Source of the DNA: an uncultured Haemophilus sp.
GTDB taxonomy: Bacteria > Pseudomonadota > Gammaproteobacteria > Enterobacterales > Pasteurellaceae
Direction of reading: 5' to 3'
Assembly: GCA_902482195.1 (NCBI GenBank)
Contig: CABSZQ010000072.1
Coordinates: 1-6,589 of the forward strand
Length of the DNA stretch: 6,589 nucleotides
Position 1 is the first letter of the stretch; each line of letters starts with the position of its first letter. The notes under the pieces are model-generated. The model saw only the letters and a list, made by a program, of their open reading frames with translations. It searched no databases and was not told the DNA's origin. Position numbers and translations under genes: made by a program. Positions 1 to 5,626 of the stretch are shown piece by piece.

Positions 1-51
1 ACTTATTATTCTAAAATAGAGAATGGTAAGTAAATAAAAATGCAGATTTTA

Positions 52-92
52 TTGGTAATTTATTTCATTTTGAGGTAGTCTATCACTATCCT
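52..92 (+). promoter_or_regulatory. Probable promoter region of the lysine riboswitch/lysW transcript (not resolved)
   Basis: The transcript must start upstream of the aptamer's first stem at about position 97, so the promoter should lie here. Candidate elements are weak: TTGGTA (52-57) with TAGTCT (76-81) at an 18-base spacing, or TATCCT (87-92) with a poor -35 at 64-69. I cannot choose between them. The rest of 1-96 is AT-rich and shows no gene. Confidence 0.3.
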
Positions 93-96
93 ATGC

Positions 97-266
97 AACA
101 GTAGAGGTGCGGTCATTATGAGTATTTTCCTGGAGTGGATAGCGTTGAAGGGAAAAGAAAGGAATGATTGCCGAAATCGAATAAGAGTCGTTTTATTCGG
201 TTGGTTACGTCTTCGAAAGGAACGTGACTGTCATAGTTTTTTTATTAACTATGGAGCGCTACGGTT
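97..266 (+). promoter_or_regulatory. Lysine riboswitch aptamer (L-box)
   Basis: This leader RNA binds L-lysine and normally lowers expression of lysine synthesis or uptake genes. The conserved blocks appear in the order of the lysine aptamer family: AGAGGTGCGG (103-112), TGAGTA (119-124), TGGAGTGGAT (131-140), GTTGAAGGG (144-152), GCCGAAA (170-176), GGTTACGT (203-210), GTGACTGTC (224-232) and CTATGGAGCGCTAC (249-262). The helices are visible. P1 pairs 97-104 with 259-266, with one A-G mismatch. P2 pairs 113-117 with 163-167, and an inner stem pairs 125-130 with 151-156. P3 pairs CGAATAA 178-184 with TTATTCG 193-199. P4 pairs 204-210 with 222-228. P5 pairs CATAGTT 232-238 with AACTATG 247-253. 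The L2-L3 kissing contact known in the family is not obvious here. A 70-codon open frame crosses this RNA but is best seen as chance. Confidence 0.93.
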
Positions 267-303
267 CGGTCAGGTCATGCTTGTATCTTTTCTTGCCGTT
301 GTC

Positions 304-334
304 TCCATTAAATTATTAGGTATAACTTAATGGA
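304..334 (+). promoter_or_regulatory. Sequestor hairpin of the lysine riboswitch covering the lysW start
   Basis: TCCATTAA (304-311) is fully complementary to TTAATGGA (327-334), which contains the lysW ATG (330-332). Inside this stem, after one A-C mismatch, TTAT (313-316) pairs with ATAA (322-325). This leaves TAGGT (317-321), the only Shine-Dalgarno-like sequence, in a five-base loop. No run of T follows, so it is not a terminator. A competing pairing joins ATGGAG (251-256) to CTCCAT (303-308), supported by ACGG (261-264) with CCGT (296-299). It uses bases needed for aptamer stems P5 and P1. The inferred logic is that bound lysine holds 247-266 in the aptamer, the sequestor forms and translation is blocked; without lysine the alternative pairing frees the start. 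Confidence 0.75.
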
Positions 335-1850
335 ACTAGTCGATTATTCTTCATCTATTTATTCAATTATACCCGCATTACTTGCGATTATTTTAGCAAT
401 TGCAACTCGTCGGGTTCTGGTGTCCCTAAGTGCAGGGATTATTGTAGGTGCATTAATGTTGGTTGATTTCAACCCATTGAATGCATTCATTTATTTAAAA
501 GATAATGTTGTGGCATTAGTTTATAGTAGCGAAGAAGGCATGAATTCAAATATGAATATCGTCTTTTTCTTAGTTTTACTTGGCGTATTGACCGCACTTT
601 TAACCGTATCAGGCAGCAACCGTGCATTTGCTGAGTGGGCACAAAATAAAATTAAAGGTCGTCGTGGTGCGAAATTATTAGCGGCATCTTTAGTGTTTGT
701 AACATTTATCGATGATTACTTCCATAGTCTTGCTGTCGGTGCGATTGCACGTCCAGTTACTGATCGTTTCAAAGTTTCTCGTGCAAAATTAGCGTACATT
801 CTTGATTCTACTGCTGCACCAATGTGTGTCATGATGCCGGTATCAAGCTGGGGGGCGTACATTATTACTCTCGTAGCAGGTTTATTGGCAACGTATTCTA
901 TTACGTCTTATACCCCAATGGGTGCATTCGTTGCCATGAGTTCAATGAACTACTATGCGATCTTCTCATTATTGATGGTATTCTTTGTGGCTTATTTCTC
1001 ATTTGATATTGCGTCAATGGCACGTCATGAAAAATTAGCGATGGAACGCGATTATAAAGAAGAAGTCATTGAAGGTGTGAAAGGTAAAGTTCGCAACTTA
1101 ATTTTACCGATTTTAGTCTTAATTACCGTCACTGTTTTTATGATGATTCACACCGGTAGTGAGGCCTTAGCAGCAGATGGAAAACCATTTAGTCTCTTAG
1201 GTGCATTTGAAAATACAACAGTAGGTATTTCGCTTGTTGTTGGTGGTTCAAGTGCGGTTGCTATGTCAACATTATTGATTATTCTTGAGCGTCAAGTTTC
1301 TTTACAAGAATACGGAAAAGCGTGGATTGCCGGTATTAAATCTATGTTAGGTGCAATTGCAATCCTATTCTTTGCTTGGACAATTAATAAAGTGGTGGGT
1401 GATGCACAAACCGGTAAATACTTATCTTCTTTAGTAAGTGGCAGCATTCCAGTTCAATTTTTACCAGTGATTTTATTTATTCTTGGTTCAGCAATGGCAT
1501 TCTCAACAGGGACAAGCTGGGGGACATTTGGTATTATGTTACCAATTGCTGCGGCAATGGCGACTAACTCAGCACCAGAATTATTACTTCCTTGTTTGTC
1601 TGCAGTTATGGCAGGCGCGGTGTGTGGCGACCACTGTTCACCGGTTTCGGATACAACGATTCTGTCATCAACTGGGGCAAAATGTAACCACATGGATCAC
1701 GTCACAACCCAATTACCTTATGCAGCAACTGTCGCAACAGCAAGTGCTGTAGGCTACATTGTGGTAGGCTTTACAGAATCAGGTTTAGCTGGATTTGTGA
1801 CAACAGCGGTTGTTTTAGTGGCTTTAGTGTTTATCGTGAAAAAACGTTAA
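330..1850 (+). CDS. lysW: Predicted lysine transporter LysW, NhaC Na+/H+ antiporter superfamily
   Basis: This is a 506-residue polytopic inner-membrane protein with about 11-13 hydrophobic segments. It has the usual sequence blocks of the NhaC superfamily: FIDDYFHSLAVG (126-137), DSTAAPMCVMMPVSSW (159-174), FSTGTSWGTFGIMLP (391-405), GAVCGDHCSPVSDTTILSS (429-447) and NHMDHVTTQLPYA (453-465). These contain charged and polar residues in or near membrane segments that probably line the transport path. By sequence alone it would be called a Na+/H+ antiporter. The lysine riboswitch directly upstream instead points to lysine transport. Riboswitch-linked NhaC-type proteins in Pasteurellaceae and related bacteria have been predicted as lysine transporters under the name LysW. 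Repression by lysine would fit uptake, probably cation-coupled, rather than export. The ATG at 330 is supported by AGG at 318-320 and by the sequestor hairpin built around it. The gene appears monocistronic, with a terminator after it. Family membership is very secure; the substrate is inferred from regulation. Confidence 0.85.
   Translation: MELVDYSSSIYSIIPALLAIILAIATRRVLVSLSAGIIVGALMLVDFNPLNAFIYLKDNVVALVYSSEEGMNSNMNIVFFLVLLGVLTALLTVSGSNRAFAEWAQNKIKGRRGAKLLAASLVFVTFIDDYFHSLAVGAIARPVTDRFKVSRAKLAYILDSTAAPMCVMMPVSSWGAYIITLVAGLLATYSITSYTPMGAFVAMSSMNYYAIFSLLMVFFVAYFSFDIASMARHEKLAMERDYKEEVIEGVKGKVRNLILPILVLITVTVFMMIHTGSEALAADGKPFSLLGAFENTTVGISLVVGGSSAVAMSTLLIILERQVSLQEYGKAWIAGIKSMLGAIAILFFAWTINKVVGDAQTGKYLSSLVSGSIPVQFLPVILFILGSAMAFSTGTSWGTFGIMLPIAAAMATNSAPELLLPCLSAVMAGAVCGDHCSPVSDTTILSSTGAKCNHMDHVTTQLPYAATVATASAVGYIVVGFTESGLAGFVTTAVVLVALVFIVKKR
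591..599 (-). repeat. DNA uptake signal sequence, perfect core
   Basis: ACCGCACTT is the complement of the Haemophilus-type uptake core AAGTGCGGT. It lies within the lysW coding region and is read as codons. Confidence 0.85.
1250..1258 (+). repeat. DNA uptake signal sequence, perfect core
   Basis: A perfect AAGTGCGGT core lies within lysW, encoding part of the residues SSAVA near position 309. It is the second copy in this gene and has the opposite orientation to the first. Confidence 0.85.
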
Positions 1851-1867
1851 GCATAAACGTGAAAAAA

Positions 1868-1899
1868 AGAAAGGGCGTACCATATGGTACGCCTTTTTT
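1868..1899. terminator. Bidirectional intrinsic terminator between lysW and clsA
   Basis: GGCGTACC (1874-1881) and GGTACGCC (1886-1893) form a perfect 8-bp stem around an ATAT loop, and flanking A/T pairs extend it. On the plus strand it is followed by six T (1894-1899), ending lysW. On the minus strand it is followed by a T-rich tract, the complement of the A run at 1862-1868, and can end clsA. It fills most of the 65-bp gap between the two converging genes. Confidence 0.92.
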
Positions 1900-1915
1900 G
1901 TATTTATTGTGAAAA

Positions 1916-3376
1916 TTAGAGTAATGGACTAAACAAGAAAAATAACCGCTCGATGATTCGATGATAGAAAGGACGATTGATCCATTCTTGCATATCGAGT
2001 ACGGAGGAATTCGCTAAATAATTCTCATGGAGTGTGGCCACTTCATTGGCAAAATTACGATCTTCTACGGCAACGGTGATTTCAAAGTTAAGCAGAAAAC
2101 TGCGTAAATCCATATTTACCGTACCAACGAGTGCAAGCTTGTTATCGATTAACACACTTTTTGTATGGAGAAGTCCTGCTTCAAAATGGTAAATTTTGAC
2201 ACCCGCTTCGAGTAAATCATCAAAGAATGTTCGACTCGCCCAACGAACCATCAAGGAATCATTGTTCTTAGGTAAAATGAGCGTGATATCAACACCTCGG
2301 AATGCGGCAATGCGTAATGCTTCAGCAATATTGTGACTTGGCACAAAGTAAGGTGAAGTGATCACAATACTTTCTCTTGCCGCATAAATGACTGTTGCAA
2401 GAGATTGAGCTATTAAATCATCCGGGAACGCGGGACCGCTTGCAATCACTTGCACAGAATGGGTGTCGTTATCGTCAATTTCCACAAGTGGACAATTTGG
2501 CAATAAAAGAGGTAATTCTTCCATGGTTTCAATTTCCCAATCCCAAGCATGTAAGCTGTTTAAAATCGGTGAAACAGGACCGTTGATTCGCACCATCACG
2601 TCTATCCAATTGCCTACGTTGCTGTCTTGTTTGAAGAAATTTGGGTCCACCATATTCATACTGCCTGTATAGGCAATTTGATTATCAATGATGATGATTT
2701 TACGATGTTGACGTAAATCAATTCGGCTGAAGAACATCCGGAATAAATTTACATGTAGCGCTTCGGTAATTTCAATGCCTTTTTCTCGCATTTCTTTACA
2801 AACAGGGCTTTTCAAAAAAGCATTACTGCCAACGGAATCGAGTAAAAGACAAACTTTAACTCCACGTTGCACGGCTTCTTCTAAGGCTTGTTTCACTTCA
2901 TTAATCATGCCATCATTGCTCCAAATATAGAACACCATATTAATGGAATGATGTGCTTGTTGAATATCACGAATGATACTTCGAATGATGCTTTCTGGCG
3001 TGTCGAGAATATGTAATTCATTACCTCGAATGTTCGGAATACCTAAGCGGTGGTGGACTAGTTTAAATAAAGCACGATAACGAGGATCCTGGGAATGTGT
3101 AACCAGATCTTTTTGTTCTGACAGTTGCTGAAGCCATTGGGTATATTTAGGTTTTAGCAACTGAAAGGCTTTGGCTCGGCGCGTACCGAGTTTAATCTCA
3201 CCAAAAATTAAATAAGCAATGACGCCAATCAGTGGCACAAGGTAGATAATCATCAGCCATGACAACGTAGCAGAAACCGCTTGTTTTTTGACGAGTAAAC
3301 GCAAGGTGACAGAAATAACCGCCATCCAAATTAACACGGGAATAATATAAACCAGTATAATATGTTCAAAACTCAT
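1916..3376 (-). CDS. clsA: Cardiolipin synthase A
   Basis: This phospholipase D-superfamily enzyme of the inner membrane condenses two phosphatidylglycerol molecules into cardiolipin and glycerol. The protein is 486 residues, the same length as E. coli ClsA. Two membrane-spanning segments are visible at the N-terminus (about residues 4-29 and 37-59). Two catalytic HKD motifs follow: H224-x-K226-x4-D231 with the following GS at 238-239, and H404-x-K406-x4-D411 with a matching GTVNMD block. Both are intact, so the enzyme should be active. The ATG at 3376 puts the first membrane segment immediately at the N-terminus as usual in the family, although no clear Shine-Dalgarno sequence precedes it. 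It converges with lysW, sharing its terminator, and diverges from the pseudouridine synthase gene across only 18 bp. Its promoter must therefore overlap the start of that gene; I could not define it. Confidence 0.96.
   Translation of the reverse strand: MSFEHIILVYIIPVLIWMAVISVTLRLLVKKQAVSATLSWLMIIYLVPLIGVIAYLIFGEIKLGTRRAKAFQLLKPKYTQWLQQLSEQKDLVTHSQDPRYRALFKLVHHRLGIPNIRGNELHILDTPESIIRSIIRDIQQAHHSINMVFYIWSNDGMINEVKQALEEAVQRGVKVCLLLDSVGSNAFLKSPVCKEMREKGIEITEALHVNLFRMFFSRIDLRQHRKIIIIDNQIAYTGSMNMVDPNFFKQDSNVGNWIDVMVRINGPVSPILNSLHAWDWEIETMEELPLLLPNCPLVEIDDNDTHSVQVIASGPAFPDDLIAQSLATVIYAARESIVITSPYFVPSHNIAEALRIAAFRGVDITLILPKNNDSLMVRWASRTFFDDLLEAGVKIYHFEAGLLHTKSVLIDNKLALVGTVNMDLRSFLLNFEITVAVEDRNFANEVATLHENYLANSSVLDMQEWINRPFYHRIIERLFFLFSPLL
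3331..3361 (+). promoter_or_regulatory. Candidate promoter of the pseudouridine synthase gene, inside the start of clsA
   Basis: TTAACA (3331-3336, five of six bases of the -35 consensus) and a perfect TATAAT (3356-3361) lie on the plus strand, 34 bases before the ATG at 3395. The 19-base spacer is longer than the ideal 17. The site lies wholly within the opposite-strand clsA coding region, which is expected because the gap between the two genes is too short to hold a promoter. Confidence 0.5.
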
Positions 3377-3385
3377 TAATTTTTG

Positions 3386-3394
3386 ACCGCACTT
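3386..3394 (-). repeat. DNA uptake signal sequence, perfect core, in the clsA/rlu divergent gap
   Basis: ACCGCACTT, the complement of the uptake core, occupies half of the 18-bp gap and touches the ATG at 3395. A TTG codon at 3383, in frame with the downstream gene, overlaps its left side. Confidence 0.87.
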
Positions 3395-4072
3395 ATGAAA
3401 TTAGACATTATTTATCAGACCGATGATTTTATCATTATTTATAAGCCTTGTGGGATAAGTGTGCATAAAGATCAAAGTGAAATTGGTTTAACCACTTTGC
3501 TTGCTGAGCAGCTTGGTGTGCCACAAGTATGGCTTGTACATCGATTAGATAAAGTGACATCAGGTTTACTCATTTTGGCATTGAATGCTGAAAGTGCGGC
3601 TGAATTTTTCCGACTTTTTTCTGAACATCATATCCAAAAGACTTATCTTGCACTCAGCAATCAAAAGCCAAAAAAGAAGCAAGGATTGATTGTCGGCGAT
3701 ATGCAAAAAGCTCGTAATGGGGCTTGGAAACTTTGCCAATCGAAAGAAAATCCCGCGATTACGCGTTTTGAAAGTGTAAGTTGTGAGCCTAATTTACGAT
3801 TATTTATCTTAAAGCCACAAACCGGTAAAACCCATCAATTGCGTGTGGCGATGAAAAGCTTAGGGAGTCCGATTTTAGGCGATACGCTTTATGGTAAAAA
3901 CACTGAAAATATTGACCGCACTTATTTGCATGCTGCAAGATTGCAATTTGAATTTAAAGGTCAGGCATTTGATGTGTTTATCCCTCCGAAAGAAGGGGAG
4001 TGGTGGCATCGTGAAGGCGTCATGTCTCAGATTCAAAAAATAGGCTCAGCAAATGCTGGGCCAAAGATCTAA
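3395..4072 (+). CDS. RluA-family RNA pseudouridine synthase (small, single-domain)
   Basis: This enzyme converts uridine to pseudouridine in a structured RNA; the exact target cannot be told from the sequence. Numbered from the ATG at 3395 (225 residues), it has the RluA-type opening IIYQTDDFIIIYKPCGISVHKD. The catalytic motif is HRLDKVTSGLLIL, with catalytic Asp52. It also has a KTYLAL strand (82-87), GKTHQLRVAM (144-153), GDTLYG (162-167) and LHAARLQF (178-185). It lacks the N-terminal S4 RNA-binding domain of RluC/RluD and is close in size to RluA. It resembles the uncharacterised Rlu-like proteins of Haemophilus rather than RluA itself. An in-frame TTG at 3383 would add four residues. I prefer the ATG because the TTG falls in the uptake signal; neither start has a good Shine-Dalgarno sequence. 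The last residues are encoded by a hairpin that probably terminates the converging antiporter gene. Confidence 0.92.
   Translation: MKLDIIYQTDDFIIIYKPCGISVHKDQSEIGLTTLLAEQLGVPQVWLVHRLDKVTSGLLILALNAESAAEFFRLFSEHHIQKTYLALSNQKPKKKQGLIVGDMQKARNGAWKLCQSKENPAITRFESVSCEPNLRLFILKPQTGKTHQLRVAMKSLGSPILGDTLYGKNTENIDRTYLHAARLQFEFKGQAFDVFIPPKEGEWWHREGVMSQIQKIGSANAGPKI
3915..3923 (-). repeat. DNA uptake signal sequence, perfect core
   Basis: ACCGCACTT, the complement of the uptake core, lies within the pseudouridine synthase gene. A one-mismatch copy in the other orientation, AAGTGCGGC, is at 3591-3599 in the same gene. Confidence 0.85.
4035..4062 (-). terminator. Intrinsic terminator of the nhaP-type gene, embedded in the 3' end of the converging rlu gene
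   Basis: Read on the minus strand, GGCCCAGC (complement of 4055-4062), an ATTT loop and GCTGAGCC (complement of 4043-4050) form an 8-bp stem with one G-T pair. It is followed by TATTTTTT (complement of 4035-4042). The signal lies about 20-48 bases past the antiporter stop codon. On the plus strand no T run follows, so it should not end the pseudouridine synthase transcript; I see no clear terminator for that gene. Confidence 0.8.
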
Positions 4073-4082
4073 ACGTGATTGA

Positions 4083-5393
4083 TTATTTCGCTAATCCGAT
4101 ACCCGTATAGCCACGTTCACGCATGGTTGCTTCTTTTGATTTACGAATTAAGGTTTCAATTGTCATGCCTTGCACGAGAATTGAAAATGCCACTACCGCA
4201 TATGTCATACCTAAAATAAGATCGCGAACATCCATTTCTAATCCTTCAATATAAAATTGACCGCTTGGAATAGAAAGTGCCATAGCGAGCGCTAGTCCAC
4301 CTCGTAATGCACCCCAAGTGAGCACTTTCATAGTGTAAGGGTTGTATTTGCGGTAGCGTTTCATGACTTGGAATGGCAACCAAACACTGGCATAGCGACA
4401 GATTAAGCACACTGGAATAGCAAGGAAAATTAAGATTAACCCTTGCCAAGACACATGAATCAATAAAATCGCTAAACCGATCAAGATAAAGAGTAAGGAG
4501 TTAAGGAAGTGATCGATCATTTCCCAAAAGTGATCTAAATATCGTTGGCTTTGTTGAGAAAAGCCTGTGTATCTTGTCCAGTTACCAATTAAAATCCCCG
4601 CGACAACCATCGCTAATGCACCTGAGACATGTAAGAGATTAGCAAGCATAAAGCCCGCAGTGGGTACGATTAAGGTCAAAAGAATTTCTAACGAACCATC
4701 ATCAGTGGCTGAAATCAGATAATGGACGAATAGACCTAAAACCAATCCAAAGGCAATCCCACCTAAGGCTTCTTTAAAAAATAAATGAAGAATACCGTTT
4801 GCTGTCGGTTCATGACCGCCAAATGCGACAGCAAAAACAGTGGTGAAAATCACCAAGCCAATCCCATCATTAAAAAGTGATTCGCCTTCCACCTGCATGG
4901 ATAAGCGTTTTGGTGCTTTTAAGTTTTTAATAATGGCAAGTACGGCAATAGGGTCATCAGGCGATATGAGTGCACCAAATAAGATGCAGTAAATTAAATC
5001 AATATGCCAGCCGAAAAGTAAGGCAACGCCATAAAGTAGAAAACCAATAAAAAAGGTGGAGGCAAGCGTTGAGAAAAGAGCGAAAGTGGTAATTTCCCAT
5101 TTTTGATTGTTCAAGACCGGAAGTTTAATGCCTAAGGCGCCGGCAAAGAGTAAAAAGCCTAAAATCCCGTTCAATAAGAAATCTTTAAAATCAATACGTT
5201 CAATAACACGAGTTGCAATATCATCTAAATTAAACCAGTTGAAATAACCTAGCAAAACGAGAAATAGTGATCCCGCCATTGAAGTGGCTGTGATAGCAAT
5301 CGTATATTGGATATTATCATTCAGCTTACGGGTGATAAAACTAATAAGAATGGCTATTGTGGTCAGGAAACACAAGTAAGTATAAGTATTCAT
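4083..5393 (-). CDS. Na+/H+ antiporter, NhaP type (CPA1 family)
   Basis: This inner-membrane antiporter exchanges external protons for internal Na+ (or another monovalent cation), serving pH and sodium homeostasis. It has 436 residues from the ATG at 5393, with about 12-13 hydrophobic segments. Numbered from that ATG, the CPA1 signatures are SPDDP (144-148, the equivalent of the TDP motif), ESLFNDGIG (171-179, with the Asn175-Asp176 ion-site pair) and WGALRGGLALA (360-370, with conserved Arg364). A frame-open GTG at 5528 would add 45 residues. I prefer 5393 because MNTYTYLCFLTTIAILIS looks like the usual family N-terminus and because a possible -10 box lies between the two. A weak GGA lies 10 bases upstream of 5393. 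The gene converges with the pseudouridine synthase gene (10-bp gap) and diverges from xthA. The family is clear; the exact ion preference is not. Confidence 0.9.
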   Translation of the reverse strand: MNTYTYLCFLTTIAILISFITRKLNDNIQYTIAITATSMAGSLFLVLLGYFNWFNLDDIATRVIERIDFKDFLLNGILGFLLFAGALGIKLPVLNNQKWEITTFALFSTLASTFFIGFLLYGVALLFGWHIDLIYCILFGALISPDDPIAVLAIIKNLKAPKRLSMQVEGESLFNDGIGLVIFTTVFAVAFGGHEPTANGILHLFFKEALGGIAFGLVLGLFVHYLISATDDGSLEILLTLIVPTAGFMLANLLHVSGALAMVVAGILIGNWTRYTGFSQQSQRYLDHFWEMIDHFLNSLLFILIGLAILLIHVSWQGLILIFLAIPVCLICRYASVWLPFQVMKRYRKYNPYTMKVLTWGALRGGLALAMALSIPSGQFYIEGLEMDVRDLILGMTYAVVAFSILVQGMTIETLIRKSKEATMRERGYTGIGLAK

Positions 5394-5427
5394 AAAATGA
5401 TCCGAGTAAAGTAATAAAAACGCCGCC

Positions 5428-5433
5428 AGTATA
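5428..5433 (-). promoter_or_regulatory. Possible -10 element for the antiporter gene
   Basis: On the minus strand, TATACT (complement of AGTATA at 5428-5433) matches five of six bases of the -10 consensus. It would start transcription about 28 bases before the ATG at 5393. The matching -35 about 17 bases upstream is poor, so the call is tentative. Confidence 0.33.
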
Positions 5434-5538
5434 AGCAAGTTAGTTTTATTAATAAAGTGCGTTTTTAGGAAAAATTTTAATGAGAAAGAAGGAGCAAATT
5501 CATTTGAGTGCAACTGAAGCGTAATCACATTAATAGGC

Positions 5539-5555
5539 GTAACTTCTTCTGTTAC
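5539..5555. repeat. Inverted repeat GTAAC-N7-GTTAC in the antiporter/xthA divergent region
   Basis: A perfect 5-base dyad separated by seven bases lies about 37 bases upstream of the xthA -10 box and roughly 145 bases upstream of the antiporter ATG. The spacing of half-site centres, about 12 bases, suits a dimeric regulator, but I recognise no specific operator. The short arms could arise by chance. Confidence 0.35.
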
Positions 5556-5563
5556 AAGAGGAA

Positions 5564-5572
5564 AAGTGCGGT
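5564..5572 (+). repeat. DNA uptake signal sequence, perfect core, intergenic
   Basis: AAGTGCGGT is followed by the AT-rich tract typical of extended Haemophilus uptake sites. It lies 55 bases before xthA, just upstream of its promoter. Confidence 0.9.
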
Positions 5573-5597
5573 TAAGATTTCAATTATTTTGTATAAT
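5572..5597 (+). promoter_or_regulatory. xthA promoter
   Basis: A perfect TATAAT -10 box lies at 5592-5597, 29 bases before the xthA ATG. The -35 is poor: TTAAGA at 5572-5577 has a short spacer, and CGGTTA at the ideal spacing matches badly and overlaps the uptake signal. The -10 box is the strong part of this call. Confidence 0.6.
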
Positions 5598-5616
5598 AGA
5601 CCCAATTTTTCACATT

Positions 5617-5620
5617 AGGA
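5617..5620 (+). promoter_or_regulatory. Ribosome binding site of xthA
   Basis: AGGA lies six bases before the ATG at 5627 and fixes that start. Confidence 0.75.
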
Positions 5621-5626
5621 ACAAAA

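Noticed and set aside
33..53. AATAAAA (33-39) and TTTTATT (47-53) as a hairpin or terminator of an upstream gene.
   Set aside because: The stem is entirely A/T and unstable, and such repeats are common by chance in AT-rich spacers.
105..113. AGGTGCGGT, one base away from the uptake signal core.
   Set aside because: It is the invariant aptamer motif; the likeness to the uptake core is incidental.
118..330. A 70-codon open frame whose TAA overlaps the lysW ATG (TAATG), with AGAGG (103-107) placed like a ribosome binding site; it could be read as a leader peptide or coupled small gene.
   Set aside because: The frame lies across the lysine aptamer. The SD-like AGAGG is part of the aptamer's conserved AGAGGTGCG block and the ATG falls in stem P2. 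The translation is basic and low in complexity with no recognisable feature, so RNA structure explains the sequence better.
1454..1752. Open frames on both strands inside lysW (minus 1454-1693, plus 1483-1752).
   Set aside because: They are shadows of the clear NhaC-superfamily motifs in the main frame and have no ribosome binding site or recognisable domain.
2395..2672. Two plus-strand open frames opposite clsA.
   Set aside because: They overlap well-conserved cardiolipin synthase sequence and lack start signals or family likeness.
4043..4062. The same hairpin as a terminator for the plus-strand pseudouridine synthase gene.
   Set aside because: No T run follows on the plus strand and the hairpin lies before the stop codon; the T tract is present only on the minus strand.
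4246..4449. A minus-strand open frame in another frame of the antiporter gene.
   Set aside because: It is covered by the conserved WGALRGGLALA region of the antiporter and has no evidence of its own.
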